DNA of 64,000 bases, taken from NCBI RefSeq assembly GCF_035961655.1, contig NZ_CP108393.1, positions 2,711,501 to 2,775,500 of the forward strand. The letters are read 5' to 3'. Under the pieces are notes generated by a model. It was not told the origin of the DNA and did no database searches. It saw nothing but the letters and a program-made list of their open reading frames with translations. The position numbers and the translations under genes are program-made. This stretch comes from Streptomyces sp. NBC_01317 (GTDB lineage: Bacteria; Actinomycetota; Actinomycetes; Streptomycetales; Streptomycetaceae). Of this stretch, positions 54,354 to 64,000 are shown piece by piece. Positions within the stretch are counted from its first letter, which is position 1, and each line of letters begins with the position of its first letter.

Positions 54354-54658
54354 GATCTCCCCTTCGGCATTCAAGTTGAGCTATACCGGCTCAATGCTTG
54401 TGAGCCTTCTGTTGTTCCCCTGGGGGCGTTCGCTCTGAGCGATCACTCTCGTACAGCGGTCCGGAGGCGGTCCTCGCACGCGTCACGGCAGGTCCTGCCG
54501 GGGGCGGGGCCTCGTACCGGAGGCGGGGCTCGGGGGCTGTAACGCCCCGAAGGGGGTGACGCTTCCCGTACCCGAATCGGTTTGTCGGCGGCCTGCGCCG
54601 CGCACCAGGATGGGACCGAGAGCGAAGACACCAGCAGACCCCTCGGAGAGGCCGCACC
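54354..54658. other. 305-nt divergent gap lon / spermidine-synthase-like gene
   Basis: Contains the HAIR operator near lon. The right part is a G/C-rich block (gcggggcctcgtaccggaggc-like repeats) and the ribosome site GGAGAGG of the rightward gene. No gene is seen. Confidence 0.5.
54376..54394 (-). promoter_or_regulatory. HspR operator (HAIR) upstream of lon
   Basis: TTGAGC-N7-GCTCAA closely matches the HspR-associated inverted repeat CTTGAGT-N7-ACTCAAG. Read toward lon, the N7 with the right arm contains TATAGC, a possible -10, so HspR binding would block the promoter. Outer flanks keep partial symmetry. Confidence 0.85.
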
Positions 54659-55396
54659 ATGCCCGTATCCGTCCAGGCACCAGGCCCGGAATCGCACCAG
54701 TCGGCGGATCACCCGGATCACGACGACCGCCCCGTCGTCCTCGACCGCCGCGACGGCCCGTACGGCGAGGTCGTCCTCCGGCGGCGCGGCGCCGAGCTGG
54801 AGATCATCGCCAACGGGTGCTTCCTGATGGACACCTCCGACGGCCGCTCCGAGCGCCTCCTCATCGACGCCGCCCTCGCCGCCCTCCCCGAGGACCGGCG
54901 TGGGCAACGGCCCTCCGTCCTCGTCGGCGGACTCGGCGTCGGCTTCTCCCTCGCGCACGCCGCCGCCGACCCCCGCTGGGGCAGGATCGTGGTCGTCGAG
55001 CGCGAACAGGCCGTCATCGACTGGCACCGCACCGGCCCGCTCGCCCGGATCTCCGGCGCGGCGCTCGCGGACCCGCGCACGGTGATCCTGCACACCGATC
55101 TGGTCGACCACGTGAAGACCGCCACGGACAGCTACGACGCCCTGTGCCTCGACATCGACAACGGACCCGACTGGACGGTCACCGAGGACAACGGGAGTCT
55201 GTACACGCCGGCCGGGCTCGCGGCGTGCCGCGACCGCCTCAACCCCGGCGGTGTGCTGGCCATTTGGTCCGCTCGGCCGTCCCCCGCCTTCGGCGAAGCG
55301 CTACGGAATGCCGGGTTCGGTGGAGTTGCTGCCGAAGAGATCCCTGTTGCCCGGGGCGTACCGGACGTCGTTCATCTCGCCGCTCGCACTGCGTAG
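54659..55396 (+). CDS. Spermidine-synthase-like SAM-binding protein
   Basis: A 245-aa protein of the class I methyltransferase/aminopropyltransferase fold: LVGGLGVGFSLAHAAAD is the nucleotide loop, VVVEREQAVIDWHRT the acidic second strand, and DALCLDIDNGPDWTV the acidic loop used by polyamine synthases. No methyltransferase NPPY motif. True SpeE proteins have a PAPT-specific pocket not clearly present, so the substrate is open. The start follows GGAGAGG. Confidence 0.8.
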   Translation: MPVSVQAPGPESHQSADHPDHDDRPVVLDRRDGPYGEVVLRRRGAELEIIANGCFLMDTSDGRSERLLIDAALAALPEDRRGQRPSVLVGGLGVGFSLAHAAADPRWGRIVVVEREQAVIDWHRTGPLARISGAALADPRTVILHTDLVDHVKTATDSYDALCLDIDNGPDWTVTEDNGSLYTPAGLAACRDRLNPGGVLAIWSARPSPAFGEALRNAGFGGVAAEEIPVARGVPDVVHLAARTA

Positions 55397-55523
55397 CCGT
55401 GACCCTGTTCCTGCCTCTACGCTGCTCCCGACACACGCGATCTCCCTCTACACGGAGCACCCGGAGACCGCGGACGACGGATCGACGATCGCGGAACGCG
55501 TACCAGCCAGCAGGGGCGGGGCC

Positions 55524-56257
<734 letters not shown>

Positions 56258-56261
<4 letters not shown>

Positions 56262-57478
56262 CCCGCTCCCGGGACGGCGCGCGCCGGGGAGCCGCCCCGC
56301 GCGGCGGTCGCGGCGGTCCTTTCGACGGCCCGTACGGCGGACAGCGCGGCGGACCCCGGACAGGACCGGGCGGCCGGCCCAAGCATCCCGGCCGGCGCGC
56401 CGGGGTCCCGGAGAAGACGGGGCTGCGCCCCTTCTCCATCAAGACCAAGCTCGGCACGCTGGTGGTCGTCTCCGTCTTCATCACCACCGGCCTGCTGATG
56501 GTGGCCCTCCGCACGGAGACCGAGCTGCGCTTCATCACCGTCTTCTCGGTGATCGCCACGCTCCTCATCACCCAGTTCGTGGCCCACGGCCTCACCGCGC
56601 CCCTCGACGAGATGAACACCGTCGCGAAGGGCATATCGCACGGCGACTACACCCGCCGGGTCAGCGGCATCGACCGCCGCGACGAGCTGGGCGACCTCGC
56701 CGCCACCATCAACCGCATGGCGGACGACCTGGAGGCCGTGGACCGGCACCGCAAGGAGCTGGTCGCCAACGTCTCGCACGAACTGCGCACCCCCATCGCG
56801 GCGCTGCGCGCGGTCCTGGAGAACGTCGTGGACGGCGTGTCCGCCGCCGACCCGGAGACGATGCGCACCGCCCTGCGGCAGACGGAACGGCTGGGCCGGC
56901 TCACCGAGACGCTGCTCGACCTGTCCAGGCTCGACAACGGCGTGGTGACACTCAGGGCCCAGCGCTTCGAGGTGTGGCCGTACCTGTCCGGCGTACTCAA
57001 AGAGGCCAATCTGGCCGCGTCGCAGCGCGCGCTCAGCTCCGGGTCCGGCAACCACACCCGTACGGACGTCCACCTCCATCTGGACGTCTCGCCGCCGGAA
57101 CTGACCGCGCACGCGGACGCGGAGCGCCTGCACCAGGTCGTCGCCAACCTCATCGACAACGCGGTCAAGCACAGCCCGCCGCACGGACGGGTGACGGTAC
57201 GGGCCCGGCGCGGCCCCCGCCCCGAGTCGCTGGACCTGGAGGTCCAGGACGAAGGTCCCGGGATACCGGAGGCCGAACGGCACCGCGTCTTCGAGCGGTT
57301 CAACCGCGGCAGCGCGCCCTCGCCGCACGGTCCTGGCAGCGACGGGGGCACCGGTCTGGGGCTGGCGATCGCCCGCTGGGCGGTCGATCTGCACGGCGGG
57401 CGCATCGGTGTGGCCGAATCCGCACGCGGCTGCCGGATACGCGTCACTCTTCCGGGAATTCCCCAGCCCCGGGATTGA
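56258..57478 (+). CDS. Sensor histidine kinase, short-loop (intramembrane-sensing type)
   Basis: A 406-aa kinase. The N-terminal ~60 residues are basic, Gly/Arg/Pro-rich. Two membrane helices (GTLVVVSVFITTGLLMVAL and FITVFSVIATLLITQFV) are joined by only about seven residues, so no extracellular sensor domain exists. HAMP follows, then H-box NVSHELRTPIAAL, N-box NLIDNAVKHSPPHG, G1 DEGPGIPEAERH and G2 GTGLGLAIARW. It likely senses the membrane or a partner protein. Coupled to the regulator gene. Confidence 0.93.
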
Positions 57479-57758
57479 CGTAGAGTTCGGACTTGTAAGC
57501 GCACGATCTCCGGGTACGGAGTCGGGGACGGGCGGACTGCGGGCCGCGGACCCGCCGTAGCCGGGCACAGTGCTTCACGGGCGCTCTCCCGGCGAGGCGA
57601 ACCGGGCTTGTTTCCCGCCATTTCATACGCTGAAACCTGCCGTCAGATGTGACTTGCACGACGATGGCCCGCCTGGCCTGCACCTGGGGGCCCGGTTAGG
57701 CGTAGCCTTGATTCCCGCTGTCCATCACCTTGTGAAGCGGAAGAGGGCGGTTCACGCC

Positions 57759-60700
57759 GTGTCGTCTCAGTCCCCCAGTAAGCCGAGTATCTCGACCGAT
57801 GAAGACGGGCAGGGGAAGAACCCCGCCGCCGCCTTCGGCGCCAATGAATGGCTCGTCGACGAGATCTACCAGCAGTACCTCCAGGACCCGAATTCGGTCG
57901 ACCGCGCCTGGTGGGACTTCTTCGCCGACTACAAGCCGGGCACGCCCGGTACGGCGGACAAGCCGGCGGAGACCGCCGCAGCGGGAGCTGCGGTGACCCC
58001 GGCCTCCACACCGGCGGCCGCCCCGACCCCGACAGCCACCCCGGCACCGCAGGCCACGGCACCGGCACGGCCCGCCGCGGCACCGGCGCAGGCCCCGGCC
58101 GCCGCTCCCGCCCCGCAGGCACAGCCCGCGCAGGCACCGGCCCCGGCCGCCGCCGCTCCCGTACAGCAGGCACAGCAGGCACAGCCCGCGCCCGTGACCA
58201 CCGCGCCGGTCACCCCGAAGCCCGCGACGGCCCCGGCCGCGGCGAAGCCGTCCACGAACGGCAACGCCCCCGCCGCGCCGGCCGCCGCCGAAGGCCCGGA
58301 GTACGTGACGCTGCGCGGCCCGTCCGCCGCGGTCGCGAAGAACATGAACGCGTCGCTGGAGCTGCCCACGGCCACGTCCGTGCGCGCGGTCCCGGTGAAG
58401 CTGCTGTTCGACAACCGCATCGTCATCAACAACCACCTGAAGCGCGCGCGGGGCGGCAAGATCTCCTTCACGCACCTCATCGGGTACGCGATGGTGCAGG
58501 CGCTCAAGGCCATGCCGACGATGAACTACTCCTTCACGGAGAAGGACGGCAAGCCGACCCTCGTCAAGCCCGAGCACGTCAACCTGGGCCTGGCAATCGA
58601 CCTGGTGAAGCCGAACGGCGACCGCCAGCTCGTCGTGGCCGGCATCAAGAAGGCCGAGACGCTCAACTTCTTCGAGTTCTGGCAGGCGTACGAGGACATC
58701 GTCCGGCGCGCCCGTACGAACAAGCTGACGATGGAGGACTTCACCGGAGTCACCGCGTCGCTGACCAACCCCGGTGGCATCGGCACCGTCCACTCCGTGC
58801 CGCGCCTGATGCCCGGTCAGGGCCTCATCCTCGGCGTCGGCGCGATGGACTACCCCGCCGAGTTCCAGGGCACCTCGCAGGACACCCTGAACAAGCTGGG
58901 CATCTCCAAGGTCATGACGCTGACCTCGACGTACGACCACCGCGTCATCCAGGGCGCCGCCTCCGGCGAGTTCCTGCGCATCCTCAGCCAACTGCTGCTC
59001 GGCGAGAACGACTTCTTCGACGAGATCTTCAAGTCGCTGCGGATCCCGTACGAGCCGGTCCGCTGGCTCAAGGACATCGACGCCTCCCACGACGAGGACG
59101 TCACCAAGCCCGCCCGGGTCTTCGAGCTGATCCACTCCTACCGGGTCCGCGGCCACGTCATGGCCGACACCGACCCGCTGGAGTACCGCCAGCGCAAGCA
59201 CCCCGACCTGGACATCACCGAGCACGGGCTCACGCTGTGGGACCTGGAGCGGGAGTTCGCGGTCGGCGGGTTCGCCGGCAAGTCCATGATGAAGCTGCGC
59301 GACATCCTGGGCGTGCTGCGCGAGTCGTACTGCCGCACCACCGGCATCGAGTTCATGCACATCCAGGACCCGAAGCAGCGCAAGTGGCTCCAGGACCGCG
59401 TCGAGCGCCCGCGCGGCAAGCCGGAGCGCGAGGAGCAGCTGCGGATCCTGCGCCGGCTCAACGCCGCCGAGGCGTTCGAGACGTTCCTCCAGACCAAGTA
59501 CGTGGGCCAGAAGCGCTTCTCGCTGGAGGGCGGGGAGTCCGTCATCCCGCTGCTGGACGCGGTCCTCGACTCCGCCGCCGAGGCGCGCCTGGACGAGGTC
59601 GTCGTGGGCATGGCCCACCGCGGCCGCCTCAACGTCCTCGCGAACATCGTGGGCAAGTCGTACGCGCAGATCTTCCGCGAGTTCGAGGGCAACCTCGACC
59701 CGAAGTCGATGCACGGCTCCGGTGACGTGAAGTACCACCTGGGCGCCAGCGGCACCTTCACCGGCCTGGACGGCGAGCAGATCAAGGTCTCGCTGGCCGC
59801 GAACCCCTCGCACCTGGAGGCGGTCGACCCGATCCTCGAAGGCATCGCCCGCGCCAAGCAGGACATCATCAACAAGGCGGGCACGGACTTCACCGTCCTG
59901 CCCGTCGCGCTCCACGGCGACGCGGCCTTCGCGGGCCAGGGTGTGGTCGCCGAGACGCTCAACATGTCGCAGCTGCGCGGCTACCGCACCGGCGGCACGG
60001 TCCACATCGTGATCAACAATCAGGTCGGCTTCACCGCCGCCCCGGAGGCGTCCCGCTCGTCCATGTACGCGACCGACGTCGCGCGCATGATCGAGGCGCC
60101 GATCATCCACGTGAACGGTGACGACCCGGAGGCGGTCGTCCGCGTCGGGCGGCTGGCGTTCGAGTTCCGCCAGACGTTCAACAAGGACGTCGTGATCGAC
60201 CTCATCTGCTACCGCCGCCGCGGTCACAACGAGGGCGACAACCCGCAGTTCACCAACCCGCAGATGTACAACCTGATCGACAAGAAGCGCTCGGTGCGCA
60301 AGCTCTACACCGAGTCGCTCATCGGTCGCGGCGACATCACGCTGGAAGAGGCGGAGCAGGCGCTCCAGGACTTCCAGGGCCAGCTGGAGAAGGTCTTCGC
60401 GGAGGTCCGCGAGGCCACCTCGCAGCCCGCCCCGACCCATGTGCCGGACGCCCAGGCGGAGTTCCCGGTCGCGGTCACCACGGCCGTCTCCCAGGAGGTC
60501 GTCAAGCGGATCGCCGAGTCGCAGGTCGCCATCCCCGACACGGTCACCGTCCACCCCCGCCTGATGCCGCAGCTCCAGCGCCGCGCGTCGTCCGTGGACG
60601 ACGGCACGATCGACTGGGGCATGGGCGAGACCCTCGCCATCGGCTCGCTGCTGATGGAGGGCACGCCGGTCCGGCTGTCGGGCCAGGACACCCGGCGCGG

Positions 60701-61673
60701 TACGTTCGGCCAGCGCCACGCGGTCCTGGTCGACCAGGAGACCGGCGAGGACTACACCCCGCTGCTCTACCTGACCGACGACCAGGCCCGGTACAACGTC
60801 TACGACTCGCTGCTCAGCGAGTACGCGGCGATGGGCTTCGAGTACGGCTACTCCCTCGCGAGGCCGGAATCGCTGGTCATGTGGGAGGCGCAGTTCGGTG
60901 ACTTCGTCAACGGCGCGCAGACGGTCGTCGACGAGTTCATCTCCTCGGCCGAGCAGAAGTGGGGCCAGACGTCCGGCGTCACCCTGCTGCTGCCGCACGG
61001 GTACGAGGGCCAGGGCCCGGACCACTCGTCCGCGCGCCCCGAGCGCTTCCTCCAGATGTGCGCGCAGAACAACATGACGGTCGCCATGCCGACGCTGCCG
61101 TCGAACTACTTCCACCTGCTGCGCTGGCAGGTCCACAACCCGCACCACAAGCCGCTGATCGTCTTCACCCCGAAGCTGCTGCTGCGTCTCAAAGCGGCCG
61201 CGTCGAAGGCGGAGGAGTTCACCACCGGCGGCTTCCGCCCGGTGATCGGCGACACGGCGGTCGCGGCGGGCACGGTCGATCCGGCCGCGGTGCGCAAGGT
61301 CGTCTTCTGCGCCGGCAAGGTCTACTACGACCTGGAGGCCGAGCGGCAGAAGCGCGGTTCGACGGACACGGCGATCCTGCGCCTGGAGCGGCTGTACCCG
61401 CTGCCGGGCCAGGAACTCCAGGCGGAGATCGCCAAGTTCCCGAACGCCGACAAGTACCTGTGGGCCCAGGAGGAGCCGGCGAACCAGGGCGCGTGGCCGT
61501 TCATCGCGCTCAACCTGATCGACCACCTGGACCTGGCGGTCGGCGCCGACATCCCGCACGGTGAGCGTCTGCGCCGCATCTCGCGGCCGCACTCCTCGTC
61601 CCCGGCGGTCGGCTCGGCCAAGCGCCACCAGGCGGAGCAGGCCCAGCTGGTCAACGAGGTCTTCGACGCCTGA
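57759..61673 (+). CDS. kgd: 2-oxoglutarate decarboxylase / dehydrogenase E1-E2 fusion (Kgd)
   Basis: Multifunctional TCA-cycle enzyme of actinobacteria. The 1304-aa product has the E1o N-terminal helix ([19 protein letters not shown]), a ~110-residue Ala/Pro linker, an E2-type acyltransferase domain with [16 protein letters not shown], and the ThDP-dependent E1 domain ([60 protein letters not shown]). The N-terminal helix is where GarA/OdhI-type FHA regulators bind in relatives. The GTG at 57759 ([10 protein letters not shown]) is used since the upstream frame is not conserved. A strong terminator follows. Confidence 0.96.
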   Translation: MSSQSPSKPSISTDEDGQGKNPAAAFGANEWLVDEIYQQYLQDPNSVDRAWWDFFADYKPGTPGTADKPAETAAAGAAVTPASTPAAAPTPTATPAPQATAPARPAAAPAQAPAAAPAPQAQPAQAPAPAAAAPVQQAQQAQPAPVTTAPVTPKPATAPAAAKPSTNGNAPAAPAAAEGPEYVTLRGPSAAVAKNMNASLELPTATSVRAVPVKLLFDNRIVINNHLKRARGGKISFTHLIGYAMVQALKAMPTMNYSFTEKDGKPTLVKPEHVNLGLAIDLVKPNGDRQLVVAGIKKAETLNFFEFWQAYEDIVRRARTNKLTMEDFTGVTASLTNPGGIGTVHSVPRLMPGQGLILGVGAMDYPAEFQGTSQDTLNKLGISKVMTLTSTYDHRVIQGAASGEFLRILSQLLLGENDFFDEIFKSLRIPYEPVRWLKDIDASHDEDVTKPARVFELIHSYRVRGHVMADTDPLEYRQRKHPDLDITEHGLTLWDLEREFAVGGFAGKSMMKLRDILGVLRESYCRTTGIEFMHIQDPKQRKWLQDRVERPRGKPEREEQLRILRRLNAAEAFETFLQTKYVGQKRFSLEGGESVIPLLDAVLDSAAEARLDEVVVGMAHRGRLNVLANIVGKSYAQIFREFEGNLDPKSMHGSGDVKYHLGASGTFTGLDGEQIKVSLAANPSHLEAVDPILEGIARAKQDIINKAGTDFTVLPVALHGDAAFAGQGVVAETLNMSQLRGYRTGGTVHIVINNQVGFTAAPEASRSSMYATDVARMIEAPIIHVNGDDPEAVVRVGRLAFEFRQTFNKDVVIDLICYRRRGHNEGDNPQFTNPQMYNLIDKKRSVRKLYTESLIGRGDITLEEAEQALQDFQGQLEKVFAEVREATSQPAPTHVPDAQAEFPVAVTTAVSQEVVKRIAESQVAIPDTVTVHPRLMPQLQRRASSVDDGTIDWGMGETLAIGSLLMEGTPVRLSGQDTRRGTFGQRHAVLVDQETGEDYTPLLYLTDDQARYNVYDSLLSEYAAMGFEYGYSLARPESLVMWEAQFGDFVNGAQTVVDEFISSAEQKWGQTSGVTLLLPHGYEGQGPDHSSARPERFLQMCAQNNMTVAMPTLPSNYFHLLRWQVHNPHHKPLIVFTPKLLLRLKAAASKAEEFTTGGFRPVIGDTAVAAGTVDPAAVRKVVFCAGKVYYDLEAERQKRGSTDTAILRLERLYPLPGQELQAEIAKFPNADKYLWAQEEPANQGAWPFIALNLIDHLDLAVGADIPHGERLRRISRPHSSSPAVGSAKRHQAEQAQLVNEVFDA

Positions 61674-61690
61674 CCTCTGGTGGTACGGCC

Positions 61691-61735
61691 CTGAGGGCCC
61701 GGCCCGCGAGCACGTCTCGCGGGCCGGGCCCTCAG
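61691..61735 (+). terminator. Strong 20-bp hairpin after kgd
   Basis: The arms 61691-61710 and 61716-61735 are perfectly complementary over 20 bp with a 5-nt loop, 18 nt after the kgd stop. It isolates kgd from the downstream genes. Confidence 0.88.
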
Positions 61736-61774
61736 CCGTTCTCCGCTCCCCCGCAAGGTCGTTACGCTGGTCGT

Positions 61775-61954
61775 ATGTACTTCACGGACCGTGGGATCGA
61801 GGAACTGGACAAGCGACGCGGCGAGGAGGAGGTCACCTTCGCCTGGCTCGCCGAGCAGCTGCGCGTCTTCGTCGACCTCAACCCGGATTTCGAGGTGCCG
61901 GTGGAGCGGCTGGCGACGTGGCTGGCGAGGTCGGACGACGAGGACGACGAATAG
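61775..61954 (+). CDS. DUF6104 small protein
   Basis: A 59-aa acidic protein (MYFTDRGIEELDKRRGEEEV...). The pattern EELDKRRGEEEVTFAWLAEQ and DLNPDFEVPVERLATWLA is the DUF6104 family, widespread in Streptomyces and of unknown role. Its start lies within the kgd-DUF4097 gap and no other reading is plausible. It is too short for many gene callers. Confidence 0.88.
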   Translation: MYFTDRGIEELDKRRGEEEVTFAWLAEQLRVFVDLNPDFEVPVERLATWLARSDDEDDE

Positions 61955-61972
61955 AGGAGCCGCCGCCCCGCC

Positions 61973-62021
61973 TTGACTTCCCATAACCACGATATATCGT
62001 GTCTCACAGGAGACGCGATAT
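61973..62021 (+). promoter_or_regulatory. Promoter and PadR-type operator of the DUF4097-padR operon
   Basis: TTGACT (61973-61978) and TATCGT (61995-62000) are 16 nt apart and form a likely promoter. A 28-bp dyad at 61994-62021 (arms ATATCGTGTCTC and GAGACGCGATAT, 11 of 12 pairs, spacer ACAG) covers the -10 and start region, as expected for autorepression by the PadR encoded two genes on. Confidence 0.85.
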
Positions 62022-62055
62022 GTTGCGTCATGTCCGGCCCCGGGAGGTCAGCACC

Positions 62056-62928
62056 ATGGAGTGGTCCGTCTCAGAGCCGAGGAAACTTGTCTTCGACGAC
62101 CCGGTCACGGCGCTCAGCGTGCGCATCGTGGACGGCACGGTGAACGTCGTCGGCACGGACGGCGCGGCCCACCTGGAGATCTCCGGGATCCAGGGGCCCC
62201 CGCTCATCGTGACCCAGGAGGGCTCGACGCTGACCGTCGCGTACGAGGACCTGCCCTGGAAGGGCTTCCTCAAGTGGCTGGACCCGCAGGGCTGGCGCCG
62301 CAAGGCCGTCGTCTCGGTCGCCGTCCCGGCCGGGGCGGCCGTCGAGGTCGGGGTGGTGAACGCGGAGGCCGTGGTCTCGGGGATCCGGGGGCGTACGGAC
62401 GTACGCGGGGTCACCGGCGCCACCACGCTCGTCGGCCTCTCGGGGCCGGTCAGCGCGGAGTCCGTCTCCGGCGGCCTGGAGGCCCAGGCGGTCAGCGGCG
62501 ACCTCCACTTCCAGTCGGTCTCGGGCGACCTGACGGTCCTCGACGGCGCGGGTTCCTCCGTACGCGCCGAGTCGGTCAGCGGTGACATGGTCATCGACCT
62601 GGACCACTCGGGGCGCCCCACGGAGATCCAGGTCGCCACGGTCTCCGGCGAGGTCGCGATCCGGCTGCCGCACCTGACGGACGCGCAGGTGGAGGCGAAC
62701 ACGGCGAGCGGCAGGGTCTCCAACGCGTTCGACGACCTGCGGGTCGGCGGGCGGTGGGGGTCGAAGAACATCACCGGCACGCTGGGGGCGGGCACGGGGA
62801 GCCTCAAGGCGACCACGGTGTCCGGCTCGATCGCGCTGCTGCGGAGGCCGGCGGCGGAACCGTACGACTCCCCCGCCGCACCCCCGCCCCCGGCGCCGGC
62901 CGCCCCCGCCGCCACGAAGGAGCTCTGA
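62056..62928 (+). CDS. DUF4097 beta-strand-repeat protein
   Basis: A 290-aa protein of the DUF4097 (adhesin-like) family: repeated short strand motifs with V/T/S-rich GDLHFQSVSGDLTVLDGAG-type units form a right-handed beta solenoid. No signal peptide or membrane segment; the C-terminal ~30 residues are Pro/Ala-rich. Such genes are nearly always linked to a PadR, and the two are likely a membrane- or envelope-stress module (inference). Its stop is 1 nt from the padR start. The ATG follows GGGAGG. Confidence 0.88.
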   Translation: MEWSVSEPRKLVFDDPVTALSVRIVDGTVNVVGTDGAAHLEISGIQGPPLIVTQEGSTLTVAYEDLPWKGFLKWLDPQGWRRKAVVSVAVPAGAAVEVGVVNAEAVVSGIRGRTDVRGVTGATTLVGLSGPVSAESVSGGLEAQAVSGDLHFQSVSGDLTVLDGAGSSVRAESVSGDMVIDLDHSGRPTEIQVATVSGEVAIRLPHLTDAQVEANTASGRVSNAFDDLRVGGRWGSKNITGTLGAGTGSLKATTVSGSIALLRRPAAEPYDSPAAPPPPAPAAPAATKEL

Positions 62929-62929
62929 C

Positions 62930-63919
62930 ATGCCCCCGGTCTTCGCCCACGGACGACTCCGCCTCTACCTGCTCAAGCTCCTGGACGAGGCCCCGCGCCA
63001 CGGCTACGAGGTGATCCGGCTGCTGGAGGAGCGCTTCCACGGCCTGTACGCCCCCTCCGCGGGCACGGTCTACCCACGCCTGGCCAAGCTGGAGGCCGAA
63101 GGCCTGGTCACGCACGCCACCGAGGGCGGCCGCAAGGTCTACTCGATCACGGACGCGGGACGCGCGGAGCTGGCGGGCCGCAGCGGTGAACTGGCCGACC
63201 TGGAGCTGGAGATCCGCGACTCGGTCTCCGAACTGGCCGCGGAGATCCGCGACGACGTACGGGGCGCGGCGGGGCAGTTGCGCAGCGAGATGCGGGCGGC
63301 GGCGTCGGAGAATCGCCGGGCGTCCTCCAAGGCCGGCGGCTCCGACGAGGCCGCCGCCCCCGGCGACTGGTCGGCGGCGAAGGAGGAACTGCGGCGCGCG
63401 CAACAGGGCTGGAAGGAACAGGCCCGCCGGGCGAAGGACGAGTCCCGCCGGGCCCGCGAGGACGCGCAGCAGGCGCGTCGGCAGGCCAAGGAGGCGCAGG
63501 AGACGGCGCGGCAGGAGATGCAACGGATCGCGAAGCAGGTCCAGGACCAGGTGCAGGGGCACTTTGCGCGGGGCGACTGGCCTACGGGGTTGCGGGAGGG
63601 GTTGTCGGAGCTGACGGGTCAGCTGCGGGGGGTGTACGGGGGCTCGGGCGGCCCCGGCCCGGGCGGCCCGGGCGCGACGGCCTCGAAGGACCGGGCGGAC
63701 GTGAACGACGTGGCCACCTCCGCCGGCTGGGGAGGGGACACCACGGGCACGGGCGACCCGGCCCGCGACCTGGACCGGCTGCTGGACCGCTTCCGCGACG
63801 ACGTCCGCGATGCCGCGCGGGACAATGGGGTGACGGAGGCGCAGCTGGGGGAGGCTCGGCGGCACTTGTCGACGGCGGCAGCGCATATCGCTGCGCTGCT
63901 TCGGCCGGGTGCGCGCTGA
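62930..63919 (+). CDS. PadR-family repressor with long helical tail
   Basis: A 329-aa PadR: winged helix in residues ~1-75 (LRLYLLKLLDEAPRHGYEVIR; YAPSAGTVYPRLAKLEAEGL; GGRKVYSITDAGRAEL), then a long Ala/Arg/Glu-rich coiled-coil segment (REDAQQARRQAKEAQETARQ) and a Gly/Pro linker, ending in a second helical block (DRLLDRFRDDVRDAARDNGV). PadR proteins are usually 110-190 aa, so the tail is unusual, though long forms occur with DUF4097 partners. It probably represses its own operon through the 28-bp dyad. Confidence 0.9.
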   Translation: MPPVFAHGRLRLYLLKLLDEAPRHGYEVIRLLEERFHGLYAPSAGTVYPRLAKLEAEGLVTHATEGGRKVYSITDAGRAELAGRSGELADLELEIRDSVSELAAEIRDDVRGAAGQLRSEMRAAASENRRASSKAGGSDEAAAPGDWSAAKEELRRAQQGWKEQARRAKDESRRAREDAQQARRQAKEAQETARQEMQRIAKQVQDQVQGHFARGDWPTGLREGLSELTGQLRGVYGGSGGPGPGGPGATASKDRADVNDVATSAGWGGDTTGTGDPARDLDRLLDRFRDDVRDAARDNGVTEAQLGEARRHLSTAAAHIAALLRPGAR

Positions 63920-64000
63920 GGTCCTTGTTGTCCTCAATCGCCGGACGGGCTTTGTTTGTGCGTCTGCCCGGTGCGCGGGCGCGGCTTACTGATTGTCCTC
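63920..64000. other. Intergenic end of window with common Streptomyces-type repeat fragment
   Basis: After the padR stop, the sequence tcctcaatcgccggacgggct (63932 onward) resembles a short intergenic element that, from memory, recurs many times in Streptomyces chromosomes. No gene is seen before the window ends. Confidence 0.35.

Noticed and set aside
57696..61628. Long minus-strand open frame (1310 codons) antisense to kgd
   Set aside because: High-GC shadow of kgd, which is unmistakable by motifs.

Overview
This 64 kb window is high-GC actinobacterial DNA, almost certainly a Streptomyces or close relative. The evidence is strong third-position G/C bias, many GTG and TTG starts, a conservon (cvnABCD), actinobacterial Ku plus a stand-alone LigD polymerase, an RG-rich extended Rho, and the fused 2-oxoglutarate decarboxylase Kgd. 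From memory, the gene order resembles the core-chromosome stretch of Streptomyces coelicolor running from the ATP synthase operon to kgd. I see no prophage, insertion sequence, CRISPR array or large biosynthetic cluster. The novelty is in regulation, repeats and small accessory insertions.

Region 1 (1-17115, almost all on the minus strand) is housekeeping. It holds the start of the ATP synthase operon (atpI-atpB-atpE-atpF, the last running off the left edge). Behind it lie a lipid-carrier sugar-phosphate transferase, a phosphatase-like protein, the threonylcarbamoyl-AMP synthase, prmC and prfA (translation termination), rpmE, an LCP cell-wall ligase, rho, and the aspartate-family block lysA-hom-thrC-thrB.

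Region 2 (17100-25750) is mixed. It contains the catalytically empty ArgS relative NrtL with a long repeat insert, an orphan receiver protein, a TetR/SDR divergent pair with a clear operator, a tRNA-Arg, an orphan LuxR-type response regulator, the divergent Ku / LigD-polymerase NHEJ pair, a NERD-like protein and a zinc-ribbon protein.

Region 3 (25800-41400) is accessory. It has a SEDS/class B PBP pair, a TPR protein, an amidase coupled to a DUF3291 protein, an ADP-ribosylglycohydrolase, an ornithine cyclodeaminase-family protein and an AurF-like di-iron oxygenase. It ends with a very long repeat-stuffed NlpC/P60 hydrolase and two flavoprotein oxygenases.

Region 4 (40001-47286) is the most unusual unit. 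A conservon (cvnA-B-C-D), whose sensor kinase carries eight copies of an EALWAAAEAR repeat, reads 5 nt away into a styrene/indole-monooxygenase-like FAD protein. A second flavin monooxygenase-like gene follows behind two 17-bp direct repeats.

Region 5 (47600-64000) has a PP2C-like protein, MarR, a GH25 lysozyme, an anti-sigma-like ATPase divergent from a UTRA/GntR regulator pair, and lon behind an HspR-type (HAIR) operator. It continues with a spermidine-synthase-like protein, an OmpR-type two-component system, kgd, a DUF6104 protein, and a DUF4097-PadR operon with a near-perfect 28-bp operator over its promoter.
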